Below are positions 44,824 to 53,499 of a DNA stretch of 64,000 bases, piece after piece. The notes under the pieces are model-generated. The model saw only the letters and a program-made list of their open reading frames with translations. It made no database searches and was not told the DNA's origin. The stretch lies in contig NZ_QUSW01000005.1 of NCBI RefSeq assembly GCF_003852895.1, positions 62,001 through 126,000 on the forward strand, given 5' to 3'. The stretch comes from Rhizobacter terrae. GTDB taxonomy: Bacteria; Pseudomonadota; Gammaproteobacteria; Burkholderiales; Burkholderiaceae_C. The stretch's first letter is position 1; every line of letters starts with the position of its first letter. The position numbers were made by a program, and so were the translations under genes.

Positions 44824-47652
44824 ATGACCCACGTTTCTCCTGCCGGCCGCATCCGACTTCTTGCTGCCGTCCTTGGCCTCGCCACCTGCTTCGCCACGGT
44901 CGCCGCGGACAAGGCCAAGCCGGCCCAACCAGCGGCCCGCTCCGTGGCCACCTCCACCGCCTTCAGCTACAGCGTCGAGCCCGCGCCGGCATGGGTGGTG
45001 CCTGCCAAGGAGAACCCCAACGCGGCCGTCACCGCGGCGCCCCTGCGCTACCGCGTGGTGGACGACCAGACGCGCATCGAAGGCAGCACTGCCCACATGT
45101 ACAGCCACGTCGTGCGCGTGGTGGGCGACACCGCGGGCCTGAGCCAGGCCTCGCAGATCGAGATCGAGTTCGACCCCAGCTACCAGACGCTGGCGCTGCA
45201 CCACGTGGACATCGTGCGCGAGGGCAGGCGCAGCACGCGGCTGGACCGCAAGCGCATCCAGCTCCTGCAGCGCGAGACACAGCTGGAGCGCCGCATCTAC
45301 GACGGCCGCGTCACCGCCTCGATGGTGCTGGACGACGTGCGCGTGGGCGACCAGGTGGACTTCGCCTATTCCATCCGCGGCCTGAACCCGGTGTTCGGTG
45401 GCCGCTTCGTGAGCATGGAATGGATGATCTCGCACCGTGGGCCGGCCGCGCTCTACCAGTACCGGCTGCTCGCGCCGGAGTCGCGCAAGATCCAGCACCG
45501 CACGATGTCGCCGGAGATCCAGGTCTCGTCCAAGGTGGATCGCGGGATGCGCGAGACGGTTTTCCGCCGCGAGGCCGTGCCGCAGTTCCATGCCGACCCC
45601 GGCTCGCCCTATGGCGTGGTGCTGAAACAGGAAGTCCAGTTCAGCGAGTTCGACGACTGGGCCGACGTGGCGCGCTGGGGCCTGGCGCTGTTCACGCCCT
45701 CGCTGGAAGGCGGCGCGGCGGTCGAACGCAAGGCCGCGGAGATCAAGGCCGCGAGCGGCGACCCGCAGCAGCAGCTGCTGGCTGCGCTGCGCTTCGTGCA
45801 GGCCGACGTGCGCTACTTCGGCACCGAGATCGGCCTGAACAGCCACAAGCCCGCGCTGCCCGACAAGGTCATCGAGCAGCGCTTCGGCGACTGCAAGGAC
45901 AAGGTCTCACTGCTTGTGGCCTTGCTGCGCAAGCTGGACATCGCTGCCCAGCCCGTGCTCGTGTCCACCCTCATGCGCGGCCACGTGGACGAGGTGATCG
46001 CCAGCCCCCTGGCCTTCGACCACGTCATCGCCCGCGTGGACCTGCAAGGCCGGACCTACTACCTCGACGCCACGCGCGGCCACCAGAGCGGCACGCTGGA
46101 CAAGCGACAGTCGGCCGGCCTGGAGAAGGGCCTGCTCGTTGCGAGCGGCACGCAGTCGATCACCACGCTGCCCAGCGTGGTGGAGCAGCAGCGCATGTCG
46201 GTGCACGACATCTTCCGCGTGAAGCGCTTCGCCGACGGCGCATCGCTGGAGGCACGCATCACCTACCGCGGCGACCTGGCCGAGTCCATGCGCGAATCGC
46301 TGGCCACGCGCAACGTCTCGGAGATCCAGACGCAGCTGGGCACGGCCTACGCGCGGGCCTACCCCAAGCTCGCCACCGAGGCGCCCATGGAGGTGTTGCG
46401 TTCGGACACCGACGATGCCGTGACCTTCGTGCTGCACTTCGCCATCCCCGAGTTCTGGCGCTTCCCGGAGCAGCGCGCGCTGGTGGGCGACATCGTGCAC
46501 TGGAGCGTGATCGAAGCCTTGCGCTTCCCGAACGACACGCAGCGCCGCGACCCGTTCTCCATTGCGTTTCCCGGCCGCTTCACCCACGTGAGCACGGTGG
46601 AGTTCGGCGATGACGTCTACGCCACGCCCAGCACGCAGACCATGAACGATGGCGACAGCCACTTCAACCTGCGCAACACCGCCGAGATCGGCGCGCGCCG
46701 CAGCGAATACACGAGCGAGCTGCGCGTGATGGCCGACCAGGTCGACCCGCGCGACTGGCCGGCCTACACCACGCTGGTGGGCAAGATGGGGCCGCGCGTG
46801 GGCGTGAGCGTGTCGTCGCCCGCGCTGCCGCTGGCGGCCGTCGAAGACCTGCGCCGCGAGCTGCGCGACATCGACGAGCAGGTGCGCAGCCAGAAGCTCA
46901 AGCCCAAGACCCAGACGCAGTTCCAATCGATGGTCAAGGCCCGGGTGCTCAGCGCCCAGCTCGATGCCGGCCGCCTGGCCCCCAACCTCAAGGCACAGGC
47001 GCTGACGGCGCGCGGCATCCAGTACGACAACCTGGGCCGCTACGCAGAGGCGGCGCAGGACTTCAAGCTCGCGCTCGAACTCGCGCCCGACGTGCCCGAG
47101 ACGCTCAACGGTGCGGCGGTGAATGCACTTCAGCTCAAGGACTACGCCGTGGTGATGACACTCACCGGCAAGGTACTGGCACGCAACCCGAGCGACACCG
47201 AGGCACGCAACACCCGCGCGGTGGCGGCCTACTTCAACCGCGACTACGCGGCCGCCATGAACGACTTCGACGAACTGCTGAAGGACCGCGCGCAGGTCCG
47301 CCGTGGCTATCCGCTGGTGTGGCTGGCACTGGCCTCGCGCAGCGGCGGCATCGAGATGCCCAAGGGCAGCGAGGCCATTCCCGACGAACAGCTGCCTTCC
47401 GAATGGCCGCGCCCGCTGGTGGACTGGGCGCGCGGCAAGGCGAGCGTGGACGCGGTCATCGCGTCCGCGAAGGCAGGCGGCTCAGCGGCCGAACGCTTGT
47501 GCGAAGCCTACTTCTACATCGGCGAGCGCTACCTGGCCGAAGGTGACACCGCACGGGCGCGCGAGTTCTTCCAGAAGTCGGTGGACCAGGGCGTCACGGA
47601 ATTCATCGAGGACGGGTCCTCACGCCTGCGGCTGGCGAGCCTGAAGCGCTAG
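44824..47652 (+). CDS. DUF3857/transglutaminase-like domain protein with TPR repeats
   Basis: A 942-residue secreted protein. Signal peptide-like N-terminus (RLLAAVLGLATCFATVAA), then a DUF3857 domain (about residues 75-240), and a transglutaminase-like domain with Cys in IEQRFGDCKDKVSLLVALL, His in AFDHVIARVD and Asp in YYLDATRGHQ, a complete triad. After a beta-rich middle come TPR-like helices (about residues 720-830, QYDNLGRYAEAAQDFKLALE) to the C-terminus. DUF3857/transglutaminase proteins act in the periplasm, but their reactions are mostly unknown. It stands alone between nudK and the BTAD gene. Confidence 0.85.
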   Translation: MTHVSPAGRIRLLAAVLGLATCFATVAADKAKPAQPAARSVATSTAFSYSVEPAPAWVVPAKENPNAAVTAAPLRYRVVDDQTRIEGSTAHMYSHVVRVVGDTAGLSQASQIEIEFDPSYQTLALHHVDIVREGRRSTRLDRKRIQLLQRETQLERRIYDGRVTASMVLDDVRVGDQVDFAYSIRGLNPVFGGRFVSMEWMISHRGPAALYQYRLLAPESRKIQHRTMSPEIQVSSKVDRGMRETVFRREAVPQFHADPGSPYGVVLKQEVQFSEFDDWADVARWGLALFTPSLEGGAAVERKAAEIKAASGDPQQQLLAALRFVQADVRYFGTEIGLNSHKPALPDKVIEQRFGDCKDKVSLLVALLRKLDIAAQPVLVSTLMRGHVDEVIASPLAFDHVIARVDLQGRTYYLDATRGHQSGTLDKRQSAGLEKGLLVASGTQSITTLPSVVEQQRMSVHDIFRVKRFADGASLEARITYRGDLAESMRESLATRNVSEIQTQLGTAYARAYPKLATEAPMEVLRSDTDDAVTFVLHFAIPEFWRFPEQRALVGDIVHWSVIEALRFPNDTQRRDPFSIAFPGRFTHVSTVEFGDDVYATPSTQTMNDGDSHFNLRNTAEIGARRSEYTSELRVMADQVDPRDWPAYTTLVGKMGPRVGVSVSSPALPLAAVEDLRRELRDIDEQVRSQKLKPKTQTQFQSMVKARVLSAQLDAGRLAPNLKAQALTARGIQYDNLGRYAEAAQDFKLALELAPDVPETLNGAAVNALQLKDYAVVMTLTGKVLARNPSDTEARNTRAVAAYFNRDYAAAMNDFDELLKDRAQVRRGYPLVWLALASRSGGIEMPKGSEAIPDEQLPSEWPRPLVDWARGKASVDAVIASAKAGGSAAERLCEAYFYIGERYLAEGDTARAREFFQKSVDQGVTEFIEDGSSRLRLASLKR

Positions 47653-47803
47653 GGCCTTCAGGCCACATCACGGAGACCCTGCTGGCAGCGTGCAATCCCC
47701 TAGATACAACCTGCCAGCCGTTGCGATGCCCCCTCGTTGTGCGATACCTTCGCGGCAGCAGTTCCCGTGCTTCATTGTCGAAAACACACCCAGGGAGACG
47801 GCC

Positions 47804-47836
47804 ATGACCCACCACCTTCGCCAGCTGCCGCACTGA
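47804..47836 (+). CDS. Possible 10-codon leader ORF ahead of the BTAD regulator
   Basis: ATG at 47804 has an excellent ribosome-binding site (AGGGAGA, seven bases upstream) but encodes only MTHHLRQLPH before a stop. It ends 59 bp before the BTAD start codon and is in a different frame. It could be a regulatory leader peptide, or the relic of an earlier gene start displaced by a frameshift. The 243-bp gap 47653-47895 also contains an 8-bp inverted repeat, GCTGGCAG (47681-47688) and CTGCCAGC (47711-47718), and no other gene I can support. Confidence 0.3.
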   Translation: MTHHLRQLPH

Positions 47837-47895
47837 TCCGGAGCCTTCGGCGCATCGCCGCTGCTTCGGTCCATCCTCTCGCCGCACTGTTCGCC

Positions 47896-48843
47896 ATGCT
47901 GCGACTGCACTTGTTCGGCGCGGTGTCGTTCAGCCTGGATGCTGGCGACACCGGCACCGCGGACCTGCCCACGCACGTGAGCGGGCGTCCGGGGTGCCTG
48001 CTGGCCTACCTGGCGCTGGCCCGCGGCCGGTATTTCAGCCGCAGCGACCTGATGTCGGTGCTGTGGTCCGACCCTGCCGAAACCGTGGGCATGGGCACCT
48101 TCAACACCGTGCTGTGGCGGCTGCGCAAGCTGATCGAGCGCCCGCCCATGCCGTCGGGCTCGCTCATCGCCTGCGACCGGCGCGGTGCGGTGGGTCTGCA
48201 TCCGCAGGCGCCCATCCAGCTGGACGTGGATGCCTTCGCGCAGAGCGTGCTGCCGGTGCTGGCCAAACCCCTGGAGCGGATGGGTGAATCCGACGTGGAG
48301 GCGCTGCGCCAGGGCATCGACCTCTACACCGCGGACATCCTCACCGACCTGGGCGACGAGTGGGCCTTGCGCGAGCGCGAGAAGCACCGCCGCCACTACC
48401 TCAATGCGCTGGGCCGGATGATGCAGGTCTGCACGCTGGCCGGCGACTTCGGCTCGGCCATCCGCTACGCGCAGGCCATCCTCGACCGCGATGTCTTGCG
48501 CGAGGACGTGCACCGCGAGCTGATGCGCCTGTTCCTGCGCAGCGGGCAGCGTGCGCTGGCGCTGCGGCAATTCGAGCGCTGCCGTGCAGCGCTGCGCCAG
48601 GAGCTGGCCATCCAGCCGATGGCGGAGACGCTCGCGCTGTACCAGAGCATCGCCAACGATGCCGTCAGCCTGGAGTCCGGCCTGCCCATGCTGCCGGGGG
48701 CGGGCATGGTGCCGACGTTGTCCGCGCTGCTGGAGCCTGCCGCGCCGCGCACGGCCATGTCGGCGCGCGAGCTCATCGAGTCGGCGCGCCAGCATCTGGC
48801 GCGTGCCGATGCGCAGTTGCAGCTGAGCCTGCCATTTCTCTAA
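47896..48843 (+). CDS. BTAD/SARP-like transcriptional activator
   Basis: A 315-residue regulator with an N-terminal OmpR/PhoB-type winged helix (LRLHLFGAVSFSLDAGDTG to about residue 100; SRSDLMSVLWSDPAETVGMG and TFNTVLWRLRKLIE are the recognition part) followed by a bacterial transcriptional activation domain (IDLYTADILTDLGDEWALRE, then YLNALGRMMQVCTLAGDFGS and ELMRLFLRSGQRALALRQFE). Actinobacterial SARPs with this architecture activate genes by binding direct repeats spaced 11 bp next to the -10 region. No ATPase or sensor domain follows. The start at ATG 47896 is chosen because MLRLHLFG is the canonical opening. It is the first gene before the protease operon, and its putative target repeats lie directly downstream. 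Confidence 0.88.
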   Translation: MLRLHLFGAVSFSLDAGDTGTADLPTHVSGRPGCLLAYLALARGRYFSRSDLMSVLWSDPAETVGMGTFNTVLWRLRKLIERPPMPSGSLIACDRRGAVGLHPQAPIQLDVDAFAQSVLPVLAKPLERMGESDVEALRQGIDLYTADILTDLGDEWALREREKHRRHYLNALGRMMQVCTLAGDFGSAIRYAQAILDRDVLREDVHRELMRLFLRSGQRALALRQFERCRAALRQELAIQPMAETLALYQSIANDAVSLESGLPMLPGAGMVPTLSALLEPAAPRTAMSARELIESARQHLARADAQLQLSLPFL

Positions 48844-48848
48844 GCACC

Positions 48849-48876
48849 CCGCTCTGAGCACTCCGCTCTGAGCACT
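48849..48876. repeat. Perfect tandem 14-bp repeat
   Basis: CCGCTCTGAGCACT occurs twice in direct succession, six bases after the BTAD stop codon. It may be a slippage duplication in the 3' untranslated region or a binding site. It is part of the 223-bp gap 48844-49066. Confidence 0.5.
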
Positions 48877-48935
48877 CGGTTCCCCCAAAGGCCTTGCGCA
48901 ACGCATGCCGGGCGGCTGCCGCATGACCGCGGCTT

Positions 48936-49016
48936 CATCACGCCCATCACATGGGCATCACACGGCCAGGCGCTCGTGTGATGCCCATGTGATGCATGCG
49001 TGATGCCGGGGTGACG
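48936..49016. promoter_or_regulatory. Putative BTAD-regulator binding array upstream of the protease operon
   Basis: GTGATG at 48978, 48989 and 49000, and GTGACG at 49011, are spaced exactly 11 bp apart. In opposite orientation CATCAC occurs at 48936, 48945 and 48956 (spacing 9 and 11). The two groups form an 18-bp perfect inverted repeat (48946-48963 and 48976-48993, 12-bp spacer), extended after a short mismatch by CATCACGC and GCGTGATG. Direct repeats of 11-bp period are the recognition pattern of SARP-type BTAD regulators. The array ends 50 bp before the first gene of the operon. No strong -10 is visible after it; CAGACT near 49026 is the best, and weak. Confidence 0.6.
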
Positions 49017-49066
49017 CCTCGCGCGCAGACTGGCCTGCATCCACCGTCGTCAGGGGGTTGCGCTCC

Positions 49067-49384
49067 ATGTCACTGCTGGAAGACCACAGCGCTTCGTTCA
49101 TCGTGCGGATCTGGCGCGAGCGGGGCGAAGGTCAGGCGGTGTCGCAGGAGTGGCGAGGCTCCATCGAGCACGTGCAATCCGGCCGACGGTCATTCTTCAG
49201 GGACCTGAGTGCGATCGCCAGTTTCATGAAACCGCATCTCGAACAACTGGGCATTGAAGCGCCGCTGCGCTTCTGGGACCTCATGACGCCCGAGCTGTTC
49301 GATGCGGCCGACGACGCCGCGCCGCCGCGTGCCGCCGAGCCCGTGCCGGCCCCGGCCGCGCGGAACGGCAGACGCAAGCGCTGA
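49067..49384 (+). CDS. Small first protein of the multi-protease operon
   Basis: A 105-residue protein of unrecognised family. It begins SLLEDHSASFIVRIWRERGE, then WRGSIEHVQSGRRSFFRDLS and an alpha-helical region, and ends in an Ala/Pro-rich basic tail (PAPAARNGRRKR). The order I/VRIWRE...WRG.I.HV.SG...FF.DL resembles small proteins that often accompany proteases and effectors in bacteria, where a strand pair is followed by a helix; I cannot name the family. AGGGGG lies nine bases before ATG 49067. It precedes the giant protease gene by 22 bp and follows the putative BTAD-binding array. Confidence 0.7.
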   Translation: MSLLEDHSASFIVRIWRERGEGQAVSQEWRGSIEHVQSGRRSFFRDLSAIASFMKPHLEQLGIEAPLRFWDLMTPELFDAADDAAPPRAAEPVPAPAARNGRRKR

Positions 49385-49406
49385 ACCACGAGTGCAGGAG
49401 AAGGCC

Positions 49407-52400
49407 ATGCCCCTCATCCGAGTGAACCGCGAATCCGTCGATGACCGCTTCAGCGTGCTGGGCTTCACCGTGCGCACCGAAAGCCCGCTGTTCGAAGTGG
49501 GCATCGCGACCGATCCGGCGCTGTTCCGCAGCGAGAACCGCGCACGCCGCACGCGCGGCAACTTCTACTCCAGCCGCAGCACCGGCGCCTTGCGCGCTCG
49601 CCGCGGCGAAGCCGTCTACCTCGTGCCGCCGGACGTGCTGGCCAACTTCGTGGGCCAGCAGCGGCTTTATTTCGGCATGGCCACCTACCGCGAGAACAGC
49701 GGCGGCGTGCCCGACTGGGTGCAGTCGCCCACCGACGGCCACATGTACGTGGACCTGAGCGGGCTCACCGAGCGTGGCCTGCGGCGCGTGGCCGGCCGCC
49801 CTGGCGGCAGTGGGGCCTATGGCGCTGCCAATGGCCATGACCCCAGCCTGGATTGGGGTGGCGATGCACAGCCTCCATCAGCACAGCCTGTGCAGGACGC
49901 AGCGCCCGTGGCCAAGGCGGGTGTCGCCGCGCGGACCGTGAACGGCAAAGGCAGCCCGGTGGCGGCCAACGGCAAGCCAGCCGCACCGGCTGCGAACACG
50001 CCGTATGACGACGGCTTCGGCGACTTTCCGGCACACCAACCCGAACCCGCTGCGTCGGCACCCAAGCCTGCACCGGCCACATCCGCCCCGGCCGCGGCCG
50101 CGCAAAGCCTCGGCCGCTCGGCCTATTCACGTGCACAGGAAATCATCCAGCCCTTCTACGACCCGGCGGACCCCAGCTCTGCATTGACCTGCCAGGCCAA
50201 TGCCTTCAGCGGATCGCGCGAGGGATGGTTTGCCGGCGTGCCCAACACGCGCATCTTCCCGCACTCGGCCATCTGCCTGCTGGAGATGAAGGACAGCTCC
50301 GGCGCGGTGTCGGGCTACGGCACGGGCTTCTACATCGGCGCCAACCGCATCCTCACCTGCGGGCACAACCTGAGCGGCGCGGCCAGCGTGGACGTGATCC
50401 CCGCCTGCAACGACACCAGCGAACCCTATGGCCGCTTCAACGTCACCTCGTCGAGCTGGCGCAGCCCGGCCAGCTACGACGGCGGCGGCGACTACGACCT
50501 CGCGGTCATTGACAACGTGCCAACCGCCGCGCCGGGCGGCCGCTGGTTCGACGAACTGGAAGAGCTCAACCAGTCGCGACCCGAAGGCGTGGTGGTGTGC
50601 GGCTATTCGCGCAAGTCCGACCGCGTGCCCGAGCTCACGCAGGCCATGAACGGCCGCATGCAGCACTTGCATGCCGGCTACATCGCGCAACTGCGCGGCG
50701 AGGTGTTCGACTACCCCATCCTCACGCTGCACCGCGCCAGCGGCTCGCCGGTGTACTACCTGAGCGACAAGGACGGCACGATGAAGGCCTACGTCGTGGG
50801 TGTGCACATCAGCGGCGAGATCGCGGCGACGCAGGAACTCAACACCGGCTGCCGGCTCACGGAGGCCAAGATCGGGTGGATCCTGAACCGCCCGGGCTCG
50901 CAGGCGCTGGCCGTGGCGCAGCCCCGCGTGCCTGGTCGGGCGAAGGCCACGCAGGCACGCGCACTCATCATCGGCCCCGAGGATGTGCAGCAGGCGCAAC
51001 GCTATGCGCCGCAATGGGCGGACCTCTTCAACTGGAGCGTGCCCGACTGGATCCCGGGCTACCTCGCCGGACGCGACATGAGCGTGCAGCGCATTGCCGA
51101 TGCGGCGGGGGCGCTCAACCTCGACCGCTACGAGGTGCGCATCACCAGCGTGCCCAGCGGCCACACCGATGTGTCGCTGCTCGAGTACGTGCGCACGCAC
51201 CTCAACGACTTCCTGGACACGGACAACAGCGAGTTCATTCCCTACACCGTCGGCGATGACGACGTGAAGTGGACCTCGGCCTCGCCGGTGGGCACCGTGT
51301 TCAAGATCGACATCATCGGACCGGACAACGCCGCTGTCGTGGCGAGCATGGTGGAAGAGCACCGCTGGCGCTTCACGACCATCCACACGACCTGGTCGGG
51401 CGACCACCCGGTGAGCGGGCATCGCGAATTCGGCGTGCGCACCAATGCCGATGGCACCGTGGTGGTCTACACCCGCGGCGCCGACCGTGCCACCGACGGC
51501 CTGGGCGAGAGCATCGCCTTCTTCGGCGCCGACCACCTGTGGCGCAGCTTCCAGCGCAAGCTCACCGACTGGGTCACCGCCAACGGCGGCAGCGCGAATG
51601 CGCCCGAGCCGTTCAGCCAGCGCTTCCATCCGGCCGTGGTCGACATCCTCTACGGCCACGGCACGGTGGCGCAGTCGCTCGCGGCCGAGTGCTACTCCAT
51701 CCACTGGGACACCGTGCCCTACTACGCGCAACAGACCGATGCGTCGTGCTGGGCCGCGGCCGCGGCGATGGTGGTGGCCTGGCGCGACGGCATCACCTTG
51801 TCGGACGCCGACATCGCCGCCAAGGTGCCCGCGCTGGATGCCTACCGCAACGGGCTGTGGCCGTCCGACCGGCACATGCTGTCGGACGTGTGGAACCTGG
51901 TGCCCGAACCGCCCGCCTGCTACACCGTGGACGCCTGGCGCAACATGCTGGAGAGTTACGGCCCGCTCTACCTCGACATGACCAACAGCGCCGGCACCGG
52001 CGGCCATGCCTGGGTGCTGGTCGGCATGACCAGCGACGGCGCGGAAGACGGCTCCGACACCGTGATGTACCTGCACAACCCGACCGCCAGCCGGGGCAAG
52101 GTGAAGTGGAACTTCCAGGACTTCCAGGGCCTGTACGAAGGCCGCGTCGCCACCGAAGGGGCCACGCTCGAATACCAGATCATGCATTCGGCGTCGATTC
52201 CCTCCGGCCGGCGGCCGGTCACGGCAGCGCCGTTCTCGCTGGGGCTGGCGAGCGACATCCAGCCCGTCGCGCGCCGTCCTGCGCCGCGCAAGATCACGCC
52301 GCCACAAACTGCGCAGCGGGTCCGCGCGCAATCGCTGAGCACCGAGACCATCGACTATCCGGTGCAGCTCGTGCCGCAGCCCGACAAGCTGTCCTGCTGG

Positions 52401-53483
52401 GCCGCGTCGATGACCATGCTGCTGTCGTTCCGCCGGCAGGCCTCGTACACCCCGGAGTCGCTGGCCAACGAAGTCGGTGGCTCGCTGATGAGCAGCTACG
52501 GCTGGGACCTGCTGCAGGCCGTGCGCGACCGCTACGGTTTCGTCGCGATCGACGTGCCGTCCAATGCCAGCCTGTACTTCTCGCCATCGCAATGGGCGCA
52601 GTGGCTGCGCGAGCTCGGCCCCTTGTGGGTGGTCATCGTTGGCATGCCGCATGCGGTGGTCGTCAGCGGCCTGCGCGGCAACACCGACGATGCCAGCGCC
52701 TGCGAGGTCAAGCTGCTCAACCCCTGGGACACGCGCGTCACCTTCGACGACGATGCCGTGGCCTTCCATCCCGCCAACAATGGCTACGCGGACTGGCTGC
52801 CGTTCCAGCAGTTCGCTTCGGACTTCGGCAACATGGCCGAGGCCGACTACGGCAACTGGCGCGTGCTGCACCTGCCCGCGCAGGCGGCGAAGGCGCAGGG
52901 CTTGTCGACCACCACGAGATCGCATCGTGCCGCCAGTGCACGAGCCGCCTCGGCCTACTTCGCCGCACCGCCGCGGCCTGTGCGCGCCTTGGCGCTGGAT
53001 GCGACGGCGCCTGACGAGCCGATCGAGCCCTCGCGCGTGCCGGGCACCACCATGCACCGCCAACGCGGCAACCGTGGCCGCGTGACCTGGGTGCTCGACC
53101 AGCTGGACGGCGTGAAGCTGCCCGACCCGGCCGCCGCCATGGTGCCTGCGCTGCTGCCCACCACCATCGAGCTGAACCAATGGCCTTGTGCCGGACACGA
53201 TGCCGTGCCGCTGCCGCTGACCGTGCGTTTCGATGCCGGCGGCGGTGCGGTGGGCAATGTGCGCATCACCGCCGGCACGCCGGGCGATGTGCCCTACGAG
53301 GTGAGCGTCACCGCGACCATCGAGGATGACGCGCCGCTGCCCGGCACCAACTCGCCGCAGGCTGCGCTGCGCGTGACGGTGGACTACGACTTCAGCGGCA
53401 CGCCCAATGGCGAGGCATCGGCGCGGGTGAGGCTGCGCCTGGCAGGCAACGGCCGCTACGACCTCGACAGCGCCTGGCAGTGA
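49407..53483 (+). CDS. Giant three-protease protein: V8-like serine protease plus two papain-like cysteine protease domains
   Basis: A 1358-residue protein without a signal peptide. Residues 1-125: a beta-rich N-terminal domain; 130-245: Ala/Pro-rich linker. About 270-500: trypsin/V8-like serine protease, with His320 (GTGFYIGANRILTCGHNL), Asp364 (DYDLAVID) and Ser445 (RASGSPVYYL, aligning with the GNSGSPV of V8-type enzymes). About 520-760: unknown middle domain. About 770-935: papain-like (C39/C70-like) domain with Cys781 (DASCWAAAAAM), His867 (GGHAWVLVG), Asn891. About 985-1160: a second such domain with Cys997 (KLSCWAASMTM), His1082 (GMPHAVVVSG), Asn1105. The C-terminus is beta-rich. All three triads appear complete. 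AGGAGAAGG supports ATG 49407. Target proteins and function are unknown. Confidence 0.85.
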   Translation: MPLIRVNRESVDDRFSVLGFTVRTESPLFEVGIATDPALFRSENRARRTRGNFYSSRSTGALRARRGEAVYLVPPDVLANFVGQQRLYFGMATYRENSGGVPDWVQSPTDGHMYVDLSGLTERGLRRVAGRPGGSGAYGAANGHDPSLDWGGDAQPPSAQPVQDAAPVAKAGVAARTVNGKGSPVAANGKPAAPAANTPYDDGFGDFPAHQPEPAASAPKPAPATSAPAAAAQSLGRSAYSRAQEIIQPFYDPADPSSALTCQANAFSGSREGWFAGVPNTRIFPHSAICLLEMKDSSGAVSGYGTGFYIGANRILTCGHNLSGAASVDVIPACNDTSEPYGRFNVTSSSWRSPASYDGGGDYDLAVIDNVPTAAPGGRWFDELEELNQSRPEGVVVCGYSRKSDRVPELTQAMNGRMQHLHAGYIAQLRGEVFDYPILTLHRASGSPVYYLSDKDGTMKAYVVGVHISGEIAATQELNTGCRLTEAKIGWILNRPGSQALAVAQPRVPGRAKATQARALIIGPEDVQQAQRYAPQWADLFNWSVPDWIPGYLAGRDMSVQRIADAAGALNLDRYEVRITSVPSGHTDVSLLEYVRTHLNDFLDTDNSEFIPYTVGDDDVKWTSASPVGTVFKIDIIGPDNAAVVASMVEEHRWRFTTIHTTWSGDHPVSGHREFGVRTNADGTVVVYTRGADRATDGLGESIAFFGADHLWRSFQRKLTDWVTANGGSANAPEPFSQRFHPAVVDILYGHGTVAQSLAAECYSIHWDTVPYYAQQTDASCWAAAAAMVVAWRDGITLSDADIAAKVPALDAYRNGLWPSDRHMLSDVWNLVPEPPACYTVDAWRNMLESYGPLYLDMTNSAGTGGHAWVLVGMTSDGAEDGSDTVMYLHNPTASRGKVKWNFQDFQGLYEGRVATEGATLEYQIMHSASIPSGRRPVTAAPFSLGLASDIQPVARRPAPRKITPPQTAQRVRAQSLSTETIDYPVQLVPQPDKLSCWAASMTMLLSFRRQASYTPESLANEVGGSLMSSYGWDLLQAVRDRYGFVAIDVPSNASLYFSPSQWAQWLRELGPLWVVIVGMPHAVVVSGLRGNTDDASACEVKLLNPWDTRVTFDDDAVAFHPANNGYADWLPFQQFASDFGNMAEADYGNWRVLHLPAQAAKAQGLSTTTRSHRAASARAASAYFAAPPRPVRALALDATAPDEPIEPSRVPGTTMHRQRGNRGRVTWVLDQLDGVKLPDPAAAMVPALLPTTIELNQWPCAGHDAVPLPLTVRFDAGGGAVGNVRITAGTPGDVPYEVSVTATIEDDAPLPGTNSPQAALRVTVDYDFSGTPNGEASARVRLRLAGNGRYDLDSAWQ

Positions 53484-53499
53484 CACACCGGAAACGGCC

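Noticed and set aside
48936-49005. CRISPR repeat or transposon end
   Set aside because: The repeats are short (6 bp), partly in inverted orientation and have 5-bp spacers. There are no cas genes, no transposase and no target-site duplication. The 11-bp period fits regulator binding better.
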